Shown here: in pieces, positions 36,584 through 48,896 of the stretch
How the letters are laid out: each line of letters opens with the position of its first letter
Position numbering within the stretch: the stretch's first letter is position 1
Source of the DNA: Lonicera japonica
Taxonomy: Eukaryota > Streptophyta > Magnoliopsida > Dipsacales > Caprifoliaceae
NCBI GenBank assembly: GCA_021464415.1
Contig: CM038469.1
Coordinates: 61,919,650-61,983,649 of the forward strand
DNA length: 64,000 bases
Direction: 5' to 3'
The notes under the pieces: model-generated
Seen by the model: only the letters and a program-made list of their open reading frames with translations
Databases searched by the model: none
What the model was told of the DNA's origin: nothing
Position numbers and translations under genes: made by a program

Positions 36584-39500
36584 ATGTATGTGGTTCCTCC
36601 TCCAAAGCGGTCAGATCCAGTATCCGGATCCACTTCCGGTTCCGATGATTTACGGATTTACCAGATATGGAAAGGCAGCAATGTAAGTTGAAGTTCAATC
36701 CATCTACTATTCTACTTTCTACTCTTTTTTTTTTTTTTTTTAATATTGTGCTATTTTAATGTGGATATCAAAAATTACTTTCAGTAGATTTGTAGTACCT
36801 TTCTTTGATATTTATGTTGTTAGAGCATCAACGATGGATGGTTGATGTAATTAGGATAAGTAGGCTAAATATACACTAAGCGCCCACGCAGATGTTGATT
36901 GATAGGGTAAAATACTGTTTCGTAAGTTAAGGGTTTTCAGTTTTGTAAAGTTAGATTCGCCTAAGTTCATTGTGGATATTAACAATTATTTTCAGTAGAT
37001 ATGTTGTTAAGTCACGAGTTTTCTACTAAAGAGAATCTTCCGTGATAATTTAGCTTTTGTCTTTTACAATTATGTTAAGATTGTGATATTGTTTTGGCAT
37101 ATATTTGCAGTACATGATATGCTGTTCTTGTGACCTAGATTGATATTCATGTTTATAGAGATGGTGAATGCTAGGTGTGGATTATAATTAGGATATTTGT
37201 ACTCCAAATTTTGGACCCACATTTTGCTAATTGGCTGGGTATTGGAAGTCCGGAACTAGGGTTTGTTTGTCTAGGTTCTAAGGTAAAATTGTGCGATTTG
37301 TTCACTTTTATTTTGTTTTCGTTTGGGTTGTGGAATGTGGACCCGTGGTACACTGGTACATTAGCTTTGTTTTTATTTTAGAGTTAGCGAAATGAGACTC
37401 TATGCAGTAACATTACATGAGACACAGAATTATCAATTAAGTTGAATGCTTATCAGTTTTGAGTCACCAATGGGTGAGCAAAATGTGGTCACAGGCAGCA
37501 CAAACCCATTGTTTATAATTATACATGCTTTAAAGATGACACAAACCCAATAAGTCCGTGTGCTTACCAGGTCATGTATGAGTGGGATGGTTTATGACAC
37601 AAACACAAGATGATGCAGAACACAATCTAACAGACCTGTTTTACAAAGGAGGAAAAAGTTGAAAACTTGTAATGTATTTATAATGTCTTCATTGTACTTG
37701 CCCAGTGTTAATTCATGCGTGGCATTCTGGTACTCATTGCCAACCATCCTCACTTGCATATAGCCCTGACTTATGTATATTTTCTTATGTACTCAGGTTT
37801 CTTAACTTTAGACCTTCAGATTTCATTTTGCATGGTAAAAGCATTTCATAAGCCCTATTCCTGTGCTAGAGCATTTAAGCTTTCACAATGACGTGACTTA
37901 GGAATTTTAATAGTTTTTGTCATTTTCTGGATGATTAGGGGAACCTAGTTTTCATTTTCTTATGCCATTTATTAATTCAATTGGTTGTTCGTCTATTTGC
38001 AGAAATTTTTTCTTCAGGGAAGGTTCATATTTGGACCAGATGTAAGATCGCTTGCGTTGACCATATTCCTCATCGTGGCTCCTGTCACAATTTTCTGTGT
38101 TTTTGTTGCTAGAAAACTGATGGACGATTATTCTCACCACTCTGGGATATCTATTATGGTTGTGCCTGTTTTATTCACCCTCTATGTAAGTTCCTTTTTA
38201 TATTGTTATGCATGTCTAAAAGAAGTCCTTGGCAAAATTAACTTTATCACTCGAAGTCGTAAATCACTATTTATATGTGTTTGCGAATAGTCTTGAGTTT
38301 GGATTCTTGTTACAAGTAAACTGGCATCTTATTTTGGCCCCAAACTTAGCTATCAAGGCTGCTTATATGTTGGTTTTAGGCTTTTAGCTAATTTGAAACT
38401 ATATTCTATTTATTTTTGGCAGGATTTCGCTATTATTAATTGGCTGTAAATTTGTAAAATTGTGTACAACCCTTGTATGTCTTGTAATTAGAAATCCAAG
38501 CTTCTATCAAAAAAATTTAGAAATCCAAGGATGGATGCTGGACATGACTGTCCTTAGCAACCACTTCTGCTCTGTCACTGCTGCTCCGATTTTCATTAAT
38601 TGGCTCAAAGTATATACAAAACAATATTTTCAAGAATGAGAAGGCCGCCAAGAAGATAATGAATTAATACCACAGAAAGTGTTGTGATGCCCTATGCTCC
38701 CATTTGAAGACCCCCATGCAACTTATTTATAATTGTTCATTGGTTGATTTGAGTTTTGTTTGATGTCATACTGTTTCCAAAGGTACTTTCCTTAAATGAA
38801 TACAAGTGATGAGGTGCAATAATTATTGTAAGATCTCATCTGTTAAAGCATAGCTCCATTACTTTGGTAGTGCCCTTTGTCCCTTTTCATGTATTGATGA
38901 AGGTCTGTGCTTTGGGTATGGTGTCCGTGTCTCCTATCTGAAAGGGGAACCTTTCTGGAATCTGGAGTCAATTGGCATTCAGCGAAACCCTTTGTTCATG
39001 GTGGATACTGAAGGATCTAGAACTATGTGGATTTGGCATCCACAAATTTGGAAAATATCATCTATCAACACCAAGTGGCATGAAGGTGCCGGTAGTGGTG
39101 GCAAGCATGCAAAGGGCTAGAAATTAGTATTTGGGGCAATGGCCAAGTACAATTTGGTTCTATCACGATCTTGTACGGTAGGAGCTAAAAATTATTTTTA
39201 AACCCTTGTTGGTATATTGGGTGTGGTGATCGTGGTGTTTGTGTTGATGGATACGAGGTAGTGGCATGGTTGTAGTGGTGACAACATGTGGGTGATGTTG
39301 CTGAAGGTGACTAGCGAGCATATGAGATAAAACAAGCACGCTCAAAAAGAACGAGGGATTTGAGTCTTTCAAGTTCCCTTTTCAATTACTCCACAAACAT
39401 TTAATAATCCGTCTTATAGTGATCTAAGACAATGGGATTTAGGCTTTTCTGACTTTGTGCCTTACTAATCCTCAGAATCTGCCCCGAACATGCAGGGAAT

Positions 39501-41818
39501 GTCAAAATATTACGTAAAAATAGGAGGCAATGTCTAATTTTTTTAAATGTAGTCCAATGACGTGTTGAACTCTAAAAGCTGGTAAGACCTGTTGTATTTT
39601 TTGCAGGTTTTAGTTCTTCTCCTGCTAACATCTGGAAGAGATCCTGGTATAATTCCTCGTAATGCGCACCCTCCAGAACCAGAAGGCTATGATGGGAATG
39701 CAGAAGGTGGTGGCGGCCAAACTCCACAGTTACGACTGCCACGCATCAAGGAAGTTGAAGTCAACGGCATTAAAGTCAAAATCAAGTATTGTGATACGTG
39801 CATGCTTTATAGACCTCCTCGCTGCTCACATTGTTCCATTTGCAACAACTGTGTCGAAAGATTTGACCATCACTGTCCTTGGGTTGGACAATGCATCGGG
39901 CGGGTAATATTCTCATTCTTCTAAATTATGCACCATCAAGTGTTAACTTCATTCAATGAAGCAAAGATACATGTTCGATATATATCAGATACGCATTTTA
40001 CTGTATCCTGATTTTTTTTCCTTTAAATGTTATTGTAATTTTAATAGGTTGATAGGATACATTTGAGGTTAATTTGCAAACTTGAAACTAAAATTAAAGG
40101 TTCAGTTTGCATTTTTAAATTATAGAGGAGGGCAACATTAGAGAACTTATTGATAAGCAAATATTGTTGTGCTCACAAGGTTTTTTTTTTTGAAACACCT
40201 AAGATAGCTTGAACATGGGCTGCGTACAAAACACTAATAATAATAATGACAACAGTATATTTTACTTGTTATTGTTATGTATTTTTATACATTTATATAT
40301 AAAATAATATTCAACGAATCCCCAAATGTATACGTATCCTACTTTTTTGTCAAAAACTCTGTATCAGCGTATCCTTCCCTGTGCTTCTTAGGCTTTAGCT
40401 AAAGGGTCATGTTAATTTGTTTTGAGGGCATATGTTAAAGACCTATATACAATTACTTAAAGGTCAAGTGGCTCCTATATTTGAGCCTTGTGACATTGTT
40501 ATCATATAACTGAGATTTTATACAGTTGATTTGGTGATTACCTGGATGAATTTCTTAAGTAATGAGCACTTGTTAAGTAATGTACACTCTTAATCTGACC
40601 ATTTGACAATTTGGGTGCAGAGGAATTATCGATTCTTCTTCATGTTTGTGTTCTCTACGACCCTTCTTTGTATATATGTTTTTAGTTTATGCTGGGTGTA
40701 CATTACGAGGATCATGAATTCAGAGGAGACAACAATATGGAAAGCAATGATCAAGACCCCTGCATCAATTGTTTTAATTGTTTACACCTTCATATCTGTA
40801 TGGTTCGTTGGTGGCCTAACTGCCTTCCATTTATATCTCATCAGTACAAATCAGGTAACGAGAGTCATCTTCCTTATGATACCAATACCTTAAGATTATC
40901 TCTAACCGTATAATCAAAATTTGATACTCAAACCAACTTCCGATTATTTATTTAGCAGGACGCTAAAGTTAATGCTTGTAATTTTCACAATGGTCATATT
41001 TTTTAATAACAAAAGACATGGTACCCACTAATTTAATTGGACAAAATCTGAACATAACAATCTTATACTGGTTGTTGTGGAGTGGATAGTATTTTAATTT
41101 GATATCTTTTGTTAAGAAATAGTTGGCTCCACCATTTTCGTAATTAAATTTGTTGCTTTACATATTTGATCATTGGTCAAAGGTTTTGTGATTTTTTGGT
41201 TAGTGTACTGGGGAGGGCAGGTTTGAAGCAACATTGCTATATCTGATTATACTTTCTCTAGAAAGGCAGAAACTAACAGAACTTTTTTTTTTCCAAATTT
41301 GTCAGACTACATATGAGAATTTTCGATATCGATATGATCGAAGAGCGAATCCTTATAACAAAGGAGTTGTAGAAAACTTCAAAGAGATATTCTGCACAAG
41401 CATTCCTCCATCAAAGAACAATTTCAGGTTAAAGGTACCGAGGGAAACAGGGTTACCAGGTCGGTCAGTTGGCGGTGGTTTTGTTAGTCCAAGCATGGGA
41501 AAAGTTGTGGAGGACATTGAAATGGGCCGGAAAACCGTGTGGGGAGATGTGGGGGCCGGGGCAGATCGTCGTGCGGGGCAAAACAGTGACAGTGAAGGCC
41601 CAAACATGAAGGATGGCGGATTAGGGGAATCGTCACCAGAGATACGTACTACTGTGGATGAGGGTGATCGCGTGGGAATACACCCCAGGCGATCCAGTTG
41701 GGGTAGAAAAAGCGGAAGCTGGGAAATGTCACCTGAGGTTCTTGCTTTGGCATCTAGAGTGGGTGAATCGAACCGAATAGGTGGGACCAGTTCCCGCCCT
41801 GCAGATCCCAAGGTGTGA
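36584..41818 (+). CDS. DHHC-type protein S-acyltransferase (PAT)
   Basis: A membrane enzyme that transfers palmitate to cysteines of target proteins. Exons 36584-36682, 38003-38185, 39607-39903, 40621-40854 and 41306-41818 give 441 aa; all introns are GT-AG. Four membrane segments lie at about residues 50-69, 82-103, 199-220 and 241-262. The cysteine-rich domain between TM2 and TM3 runs from [16 protein letters not shown] to the catalytic DHHC (D181-C184) followed by [13 protein letters not shown] motif (residues 272-275, the conserved TTxE) and [15 protein letters not shown] (PaCCT-like) follow TM4. The roughly 130-residue tail is hydrophilic and Gly/Ser/Arg-rich. The N-terminus [12 protein letters not shown] is characteristic of the plant PAT04-PAT09 clade; synteny points to the PAT07 position. 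Catalytic residues are intact. Confidence 0.95.
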
Positions 41819-43519
41819 TTTATGAGTCCGTTTGCTGTATGTGTTACACCCGAGCCAATGGTGATGCTCCATGTGAGCGCTTACATGTTGCATATCATTG
41901 GGTACTGCCACGTAGTACTTCTGGTGTATTGTATATTTTCTCGTGATTTAGATAGATAGTATTGGGAATGGGAGATAAATCGATTTGGTTTCTGAAGCGT
42001 GGGGCTGTATTTTAGTGCATTATGCGGGACTATATTGCTTATGTGACGCATTATCATTGGTTTGACGATCGTGATGTATGGAGGAATGGGCGTGGTGTTT
42101 AGTGAGAGTTGTTTTTCTTCATTGATGATTTGTATTGTGTTGTATTTGCATTTGTGGAATTAGATAGTGTGGTATTTCGAGTAATTGATCCTATGTGCCT
42201 GTTACCATTATTGTGTTATCAGCTGTATGAATTGGTCCAAACACCAATCCAAACTTGTTCATTATGTCACTAATTGTGAGTGTGAAGATTGCATTGAACT
42301 TTAGGGATTGAGATTTTTCCGGTTGGCCCTTTTTTTTTCCTAAACTCAAAATGCTGTGATACATAAGGTTTGACCAGGAGGGTTGTTTATGGGTGCTTTT
42401 CATTTTTCTCATCTATGCTTGGTTTTTTGTAGGAAGGTCTTGTTTGGTATGTTCATTGTTTGGTGGATTTCCGTGACAATCGCTCTCATGGAGAAGCTAT
42501 TGAAAATGACTGAATAGTTTGTTTAACGAGTGTGCATTTTATCTAGAGTGTTGATCCAATTTCAAGGCGTTTTATTTTTAGTTGGCACATTTTTTGCTTA
42601 AAAGCCAAGTCTTTTTTACTGTAGTTCAGATTGTGAAAGTGTTCATTTTCTAGCTGTTTGTAAAAGGGGAATGTAAGAGTTGTTTTGTATTCATGTTCCT
42701 GTTAACTAAAATAAAAAATAAAATATCCACTAATCAATAATACATTTTGAGTAGTAATTTGTCTTTAGTTTTGGGCCTTCTATTTTTATTTAATATATAT
42801 TTATAACTTGAGAGTTCAATTTTATATTATAAGAGAAAGAAATATAACATCTCCAATTTATCAAGTCAATGGCTTACATGTAATTACAATAAATAAGATA
42901 AATTTGGGCCACTAAATATGTTTTCAAAATAACAAATCAATATAGTCAACAAATTTATTCTCTTTTATTCCACCCATCTACTCTTTTCTCTCTCACTTTT
43001 CTCTCATTAACTTCTTTTTAAGTTTTAAATACAAAAAACTTAAAATTATTAAAATTTGCATATTTAAAATCTACTTATCGATACTTATAAAATAAGATCT
43101 ATTATAATGATAAAGTTACGTGTAAAAAGAAAAAATTCAAGAAAAGCTATTGTAACTCACTTTTTATCTCTCTAAACAGATTTTTTCCTATAACTTATTG
43201 CAACCTAATATTTTTTACAAACTATATATATATATATATATTTTTAAAAAGTACATTATTTTTGTAAGCCAATGTTACTACCAATAATTTATTTATGTGG
43301 GTTTAGAATTATTGCGTATATACAATTTTTTTTAATTAATATATTAAGTTGGACGTTATTTAGATATTGATTTTTTTTTTCAATCTCACTATATTTTAAT
43401 TGTTAATGTGTTTTATTTCGTCATACCGTTCGTCACGAGCAATACTCAACAGTATTACAAAAAAGGCTTTTCTCAAGCAATGTGGTAAACCTTAGAAGAA
43501 AGAAATAGTATAGTTTTTT
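41819..43519. other. 3' UTR and gene-free spacer
   Basis: Probable 3' UTR of the DHHC gene to about 42200, followed by AT-rich DNA without coding signal. Confidence 0.5.
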
Positions 43520-44660
43520 GTAATATATATGCTTCTTTCCAAACTTAATTAGTAAAACAGGGGAATTTTGAACTTATTTATGAAAATGAGATTGTTTTAA
43601 AATCGCTTAACGGGTTAGCCTTTTTTGGCTAAAAAACGCCACTACGGTTGGCAATTTTAAAAGTGGATAAATCTAAGCCAATTAAAAACGCTAAAATCTA
43701 TACCTTTTTTTGAGTTAAAAATGCTGAAACTTGTAGCAATTTTACGGATAAAATTGTTACCTTCAATTCCGTTTTTATGTTTACCAAAACTTGTGTCCCC
43801 ATTCTTGCCTTCAAACTTAAAAAAAAAAGAAGCTAAAGAGCCCTAAGTTTCCTCCTCATTCTCTCTCGCGCAAGCCCGAACAGGAAGAAAGCTTTTCCTC
43901 CTCCTCTCTTGCTTGCCCTCTCACCATCCTCACCCAATTGGGATCCCCATGCCCAAGTGCATTCACTAAAATCCCGAATGTCATATCCAAATGCTTTCTC
44001 CTTTCAGTATTGTATAATTTACAACCCTTGCCACTCGAGAGCACAACCAGAGTTCTAGCATATGTCCCCACCAAAAACCTGCTATCATCCTCCATCACCT
44101 TCTTACTCGATACCCCCAAACCTAATTTTTCCAAATTTGGTTCTTTCACATTAGCACAAGCAAGCATTCTCCCACCATTAGATGGAATTGAAAATGACCT
44201 AGTTCGAAGGTTAGTTAAACGATGTAGATAACTCATTGGCGAAATGGTATTGCAGAGGATAAGACTAAATAAACTCGTATTTCTTTTAGGATTTCAATAA
44301 CTAGTCAGCCATAGAACGGTGGGGACCGACCTTTGTTGCAAATCCTGTAATAACTAGCACAATGTGAACACAAATCAAACAACTTGGTTACATACATGAC
44401 TTTATTGTGTTGGGTTAAAAACACCACTTTCTATATAGCGTTTTTTACCCAAAAACGCTATTCACTGTAGCGATTTTACATTCTGCAAAAAAGTTAGTTT
44501 GCAACGTGTTCAAAATTTTCTCTTAAAATTGACAACTGTAGTGGCGTTTTTTAGCCCTTAAGTAATTTTAAAACAATCCTATTTTTTTAAGTAAGTTCAG
44601 AACTTATTTATTTTACTAATTAAATTTAAAAAGAAGCATAGATATATATAAAAAAAAGAG
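43520..44660. mobile_element. Pack-type transposon with inverted arms around a gene fragment
   Basis: The left arm (about 43522-43665) and the complement of the right arm (about 44515-44655) share TGCTTCTTT, TTAATTAGTAAAA, GATTGTTTTAAAAT and GGCTAAAAAACGCCACTAC in the same order. The arms are about 140 bp and frame a 0.85 kb centre. The centre contains an N-terminal piece of acetylornithine aminotransferase on the minus strand. Long inverted arms around captured host exon sequence are the hallmark of Pack-MULEs and related Pack-TYPE elements. I could not fix a target duplication, so the superfamily is uncertain. Confidence 0.75.
43856..44236 (-). pseudogene. Captured N-terminal fragment of acetylornithine aminotransferase
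   Basis: A 126-aa minus-strand frame. Residues about 1-28 look like a plastid transit peptide. Residues 45-110 match the start of plant acetylornithine aminotransferase (arginine biosynthesis): [20 protein letters not shown], then [18 protein letters not shown]. The family would read YARAPVVL and SSGIAVN at the diverged places. After [11 protein letters not shown] the frame runs into unrelated Glu/Ser-rich sequence and stops, where real genes have the rest of the PLP-binding domain including the catalytic Lys. It therefore cannot encode an active enzyme. The parent gene lies elsewhere in the genome. Confidence 0.8.
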
Positions 44661-44868
44661 TCTCGAAAGAGTGAGTGAGTTATAGATACGATATGATATT
44701 TTGGGGGAATAGTTGAGTTCCATTGTTCCATGGAATAGGATCATCAGCTAAGCCTAAAAGCAAAAGGCCGAACCCCGAAAGTCAAAATGTAGCAGTCCAG
44801 TCAACAGAAAGAAAGGAGGACTGGATCAAATGAGTGCTACTATTATTATACACTAAATCTTGAGCATT

Positions 44869-45061
44869 TTAAGTGGCCTGGTGGCTAACCACCCCAGGTT
44901 CGAGCTCTGGGGTTGACTGGGAGCTCCCCAGGTCGATTCCCGGCAGCAGCAAATCAGTTTGTGGCCAGCGCAAATGGTACTACGCGTGAGCGGGGATTAG
45001 TCGAGGTGCGCGAAAGCTGGCCCGGACACCCCGTGGAGCAATGCCTCCTAACCAAAAAAAA
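44869..45061 (+). mobile_element. Au-like SINE
   Basis: The 5' part GGCCTGGTGGCTAACC resembles box A, and GGTTCGAGCTC and GGTCGATTCCC are box-B-like. The 3' part reads GCGCGAAAGCTGGCCCGGAC followed by ACCCCGTGG and an A-rich end, a close match to my memory of the plant Au SINE 3' region. Length is about 190 bp. A target duplication is not evident. Confidence 0.8.
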
Positions 45062-45205
45062 GTAAATCACTTTTCTTTTGGGTAATACATGCAGGGTGAC
45101 CTGTGAGGACTCCTACTACTACTACTACTAGTGATTTTTGTAAATTGTTCACTAATAAAATTATCTGCTAGCGAGATTCAAATTTAAATATTAGTGCCTA
45201 AGTAA

Positions 45206-45504
45206 GGGTGGTGATGTTGGCACCCTCAAAATCTCTTGAAAACACTCCCACTTTTCATTCGGTCTTTCACAACCGAATAACGTATACGTTATTCGGTTAC
45301 GTTATTCGGTTGTGAATGACCAAATATAAACTTGCAAAAATTTGAAAAAAATTGAAAATACCTTACTCGGTTATCAAGAACCGAATATATAGACCTATAT
45401 TCGGTCCTCAACAACCGAATAATAAACATTTTACTCGGTTGCGAATGACCGAATTAAAATGGAAGTGTTACCAAGTATTTTTGGGGGTGCCAACATCACC
45501 ACCC
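45206..45504. mobile_element. MITE with 8-9 bp target duplication and internal palindromes
   Basis: Perfect 20-bp terminal repeats: GGGTGGTGATGTTGGCACCC at the left, its exact complement at the right. CTAAGTAA flanks both ends (45198-45205 and 45505-45512; 9 bp if one base of the end is counted in). Inside is a 28-bp perfect palindrome (45271-45298, centred on CGTATACG) and further inverted CCGAATA/TATTCGG words. There is no ORF. Target size fits hAT or Mutator. Confidence 0.9.
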
Positions 45505-45709
45505 CTAAGTAATGAAATAATAAAAATGTGGATGATCAACTGAGGTCTGAGGAAGAGAATGTATAGACTTTGCTCCCTATCACATGCTTATAATAGTACA
45601 AAACAATATTAATTTTTTTTAAGTATAGTACAAACGGGAAGAATATAATAAAAAAAGAAACACTAAAACAGATAGATGCACATATTAGGTGCCATTGCCC
45701 ATAGGCTGC

Positions 45710-45710
<1 letters not shown>

Positions 45711-45741
<31 letters not shown>
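45711..45741. repeat. Poly(C) tract, 31 bases
   Basis: An uninterrupted run of C. Such long C homopolymers are rare in plant genomes; the length may be affected by sequencing or assembly. Confidence 0.9.
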
Positions 45742-45986
45742 TATCACCTCTACAAATTCAATCAGATAAATTAACAACCTAAAACAGAAACAAGGTTATG
45801 TCGTTCAAATTAAAATATGATTGTGTTTACTTCTCGCACATAACCTATATAAACACTCAAGTACCAAAGTGAAAAGTAATATTTTACCATTCTAACGACT
45901 CCTTGGCACTTAAAAATTACCTTCAAACAGTTCCTGCAACACTATTAAGACTAAAAAGGATGCGAATAAGTGAAAAAAGTATAATG

Positions 45987-46281
45987 TAAGCTCTCTTTGA
46001 TAGTAATATGAGAACAACAAATTGTGTGAGAAATTGAAAATTAAATTAAGGTATATAGTAAGATACTCTCCATATCATATTTATTTTTATGAGCAAATTT
46101 CTTCCATCTTTTTTTTTGTGTGTGAAAATGATTCTTTCTTGCCCTCGAAAAAAAAATTTACATTGAAAAAACTAGAAAGTAAGTGTTAATCTCGTTACAT
46201 TCCTCAACTTATTTTTTAACTTTTCACACAAATCAATTATTTTTCTTACCATTTTTCAAGTTGATATCAAACTGCACCATA
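45987..46281. mobile_element. Foldback MITE, GGGTCC family, diverged copy D
   Basis: The left end (CTCTCTTTGATAGTAATATG) and the complement of the right end (GGTGCAGTTTGATATCAACT) are related. The right arm CCTCAACTTATTTTTTAAC, TTTTCACACAAATCAATTAT matches copies at 22983 and 59627. Confidence 0.6.
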
Positions 46282-48596
46282 GAGTTTTAATAGTCATATC
46301 TAGCCGGTGTTTGTTTTGAACCTCCTACTTTAAATGGCCAAAATCCAAACTTTTAGAGGTGAGTTAAGTATTTGTTTTGATTAAAAATTTGGATTCAACC
46401 TTTTGGTATGTTTCCGAATTATTAAGTTCTTCTATTTCTTAATGTGATTTATAAAGTCTGAATGGTTGCATAAAATATTTGTATCATCAATTAAGGCTTT
46501 TGGTCATGCTTTAATGATGAAAGAAGGGCAAAATAGTCAAATTAATATGTTTAAACTCTATTCAAATATTAAATTCAAATAATAAACAAATAGTTTTTAT
46601 AATTGGTTTTCAAACTTTAAATTCTGAATTTAGATTCGAACAACAAAATGTTAAACTATTAGATTATAATGAAAATATTATAAGCAACTTAGCAAAATGT
46701 TATCCATGCCATCAAAGCAATTATTTATTTGTCAAGAACATAATAATACTTTAAAAAATTAAAAATTATTATGAAAATAAACATAATAATTTATTACCAT
46801 CCTCACGAAATAGCGTTTCTTAATTAAAGAGTTTGGTTGTTTTTTCTAGGGGTGAAAAATTGTACTATAATTACTGTACTATTATTAAATTGTACTAAAA
46901 TTTGGTAATGGTACATAACTAATCGGTGTTGTTCCGTACTGGAATATTATGGCACGATACTGCTATTGAAAATAATTACCAACGGTATACCATACCATAT
47001 CAAAATATTGATATTGCTATGATATACTGTATCATACTATTACTAGTTCTACCATTATGCCAAATACCAAATGCCTCTCAACTTTTAGATCTCCTTGTAA
47101 TAAAATGAGGGTCCAGATTAAATTTGTTACGTTAAACACGTTAGGATTTTCACATTTCACACAAATTTTTTTTTTAACAACACATTTCACACAATTAGAG
47201 TATTGGACAATTAGTCTCTCCTTCTTAGATCTACGACGCCTCTCTCTCTATCCCCCTTGTAGATATTCACTATACCCATTATTGGCCATTTATATCTTAG
47301 ACTTTTTAGTTATATGTTTTTCTTTCTTTACTTAATGGATTGTAATCGTATGATTTGTGAATATGGATTTTAGTGTTAGTTTGGTGCTTTGATTTTAATT
47401 TTATGTTTTTGTTGATAAAAATTGTGCTACGCCCATTATTGTAATTGTGCTTCCCTACTGTTGGATTTTAACGTTAGTTTGGTTGTTTTGTACTTTTGTT
47501 ACATGCAAGGATCATCATGTTACAGCCTTACAACTTATAAATATGTAGCTTATTTCTTACTTGTTAGCATGCTACATTGTTTAAAATTAGTGCGTCAGGT
47601 TACAGCCTTAAAATAGTGCATCAAATTACATCCCAAAGCATTGCTACATTGCTAGTGTCCATTTTTTTTTCCCTTTTTCCTTTCTCTTTTTGAATTGAGT
47701 TTTTAGTAATATATCAATATCATATCAATATTTCAGTATGTCAAATTTTAATATACCAAAATTTTTAATACACTAATAATAATAAATTTTGGCGTACTGG
47801 ATTTTTAACACAATACACATTACAAAAATCTTAGTATTAGAGTATCTCTAATGAATCGAATAACCAAAATTAAATAATCAAAATGATCAATTTAGTAAGT
47901 TGTTAAAGTTAAAAATGTATGCCTTTGCAATGACTATTTTTTCTCGATAACCAAATTTGTGAAGTTCATTATATTGATTATACACGAATTAACCAATTTG
48001 AATTTTGTTTCAAAAAAAAGGAGGAAAAGATGTTTTAAATTTGAAAAGATTATCTTTTATCCAATAAAATTAGTAAGTCCCTCATTTTAGTTATTGAAAA
48101 AGATTATTAACTTTGATTATAAAAATATTAAATTTAGTTATTAGTTAAAATATTGTTAACATTTAATTATATTATTAAAATAATTAATTTTTTTAGTTAA
48201 TATTATTAAAATTAATTATAATTATTATTTTGATTATAGTATGTTGCACACTTTTTTCAACCGGTGCCATAAACAGGCCTAGTTGATGAGATAGGCTTGA
48301 GGTCTTTTGCTCCACTTTACTAGAAAAGTGTGCTGTATTGGGAAAGCGTGAGAGCTAACAAAATTGCACTATCAATCAATTTTACCGCAGACCTGAATTG
48401 AAGTAGAGTCAAAAACAAAATTTTACACTAAAAACTTATTAGAGTTAAGAGTTAAACATTTACACCTTTTTAAGAATGTAATTAACTTTAACCTCATACA
48501 AAAAAACTACACTCTTATTTTAACACAGTAAATCCTTGTAAAATGAGACAAGGGGAGTATTTTTCTTTAGATGAAAACAACAATAAAGGCCACAGC
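46282..48596. other. Gene-free AT-rich region with decayed repeats
   Basis: No gene is visible. Positions 46300-46670 resemble the repeat at 35725-36080. Positions 46860-47070 carry GTACTATA/TATAGTAC-type words of a degraded foldback repeat. Positions 47850-48250 start with AGAGTATCTCTAATGAATCG, which recalls the GAGCATCTCCAAT class of MITE ends. Confidence 0.45.
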
Positions 48597-48602
48597 TATA
48601 AA
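48597..48602 (+). promoter_or_regulatory. Candidate TATA box of the DRB gene
   Basis: TATAAA lies 295 bp before the ATG at 48897 in a locally less AT-biased stretch, followed by a CT-rich leader-like region. A GT...AG pair at about 48784-48885 could be a 5' UTR intron. Both are predictions from sequence alone. Confidence 0.4.
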
Positions 48603-48896
48603 GCTTTAGCTTAAAGTTCCACATCAACATTTTTCAATCCACTGCATCATATCCTTCTACTCCACTCTTTTTTCTCTTCCTTCTTTTCACAGAAACACTA
48701 GCCTAAAATGATGCTTCACTTCTCAAGTGACAAAACTCCCATGCCAATAATGTAAGAAAAAAACAGAGAAATCAAGTGAAATAGGTACTCTTCTACTTTC
48801 ATTTTTTTTTCACCCTTCTTTTAACCAAATGAATCTCTTATTTAATTGATCGATTGGTTTTATAACTTAATTTATTGTTAATGGACAGAGAGAGAA

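Noticed and set aside
41353..41811. 152-aa open frame on the minus strand
   Set aside because: It is the exact antisense of the last exon of the DHHC gene, whose + strand frame matches the family.
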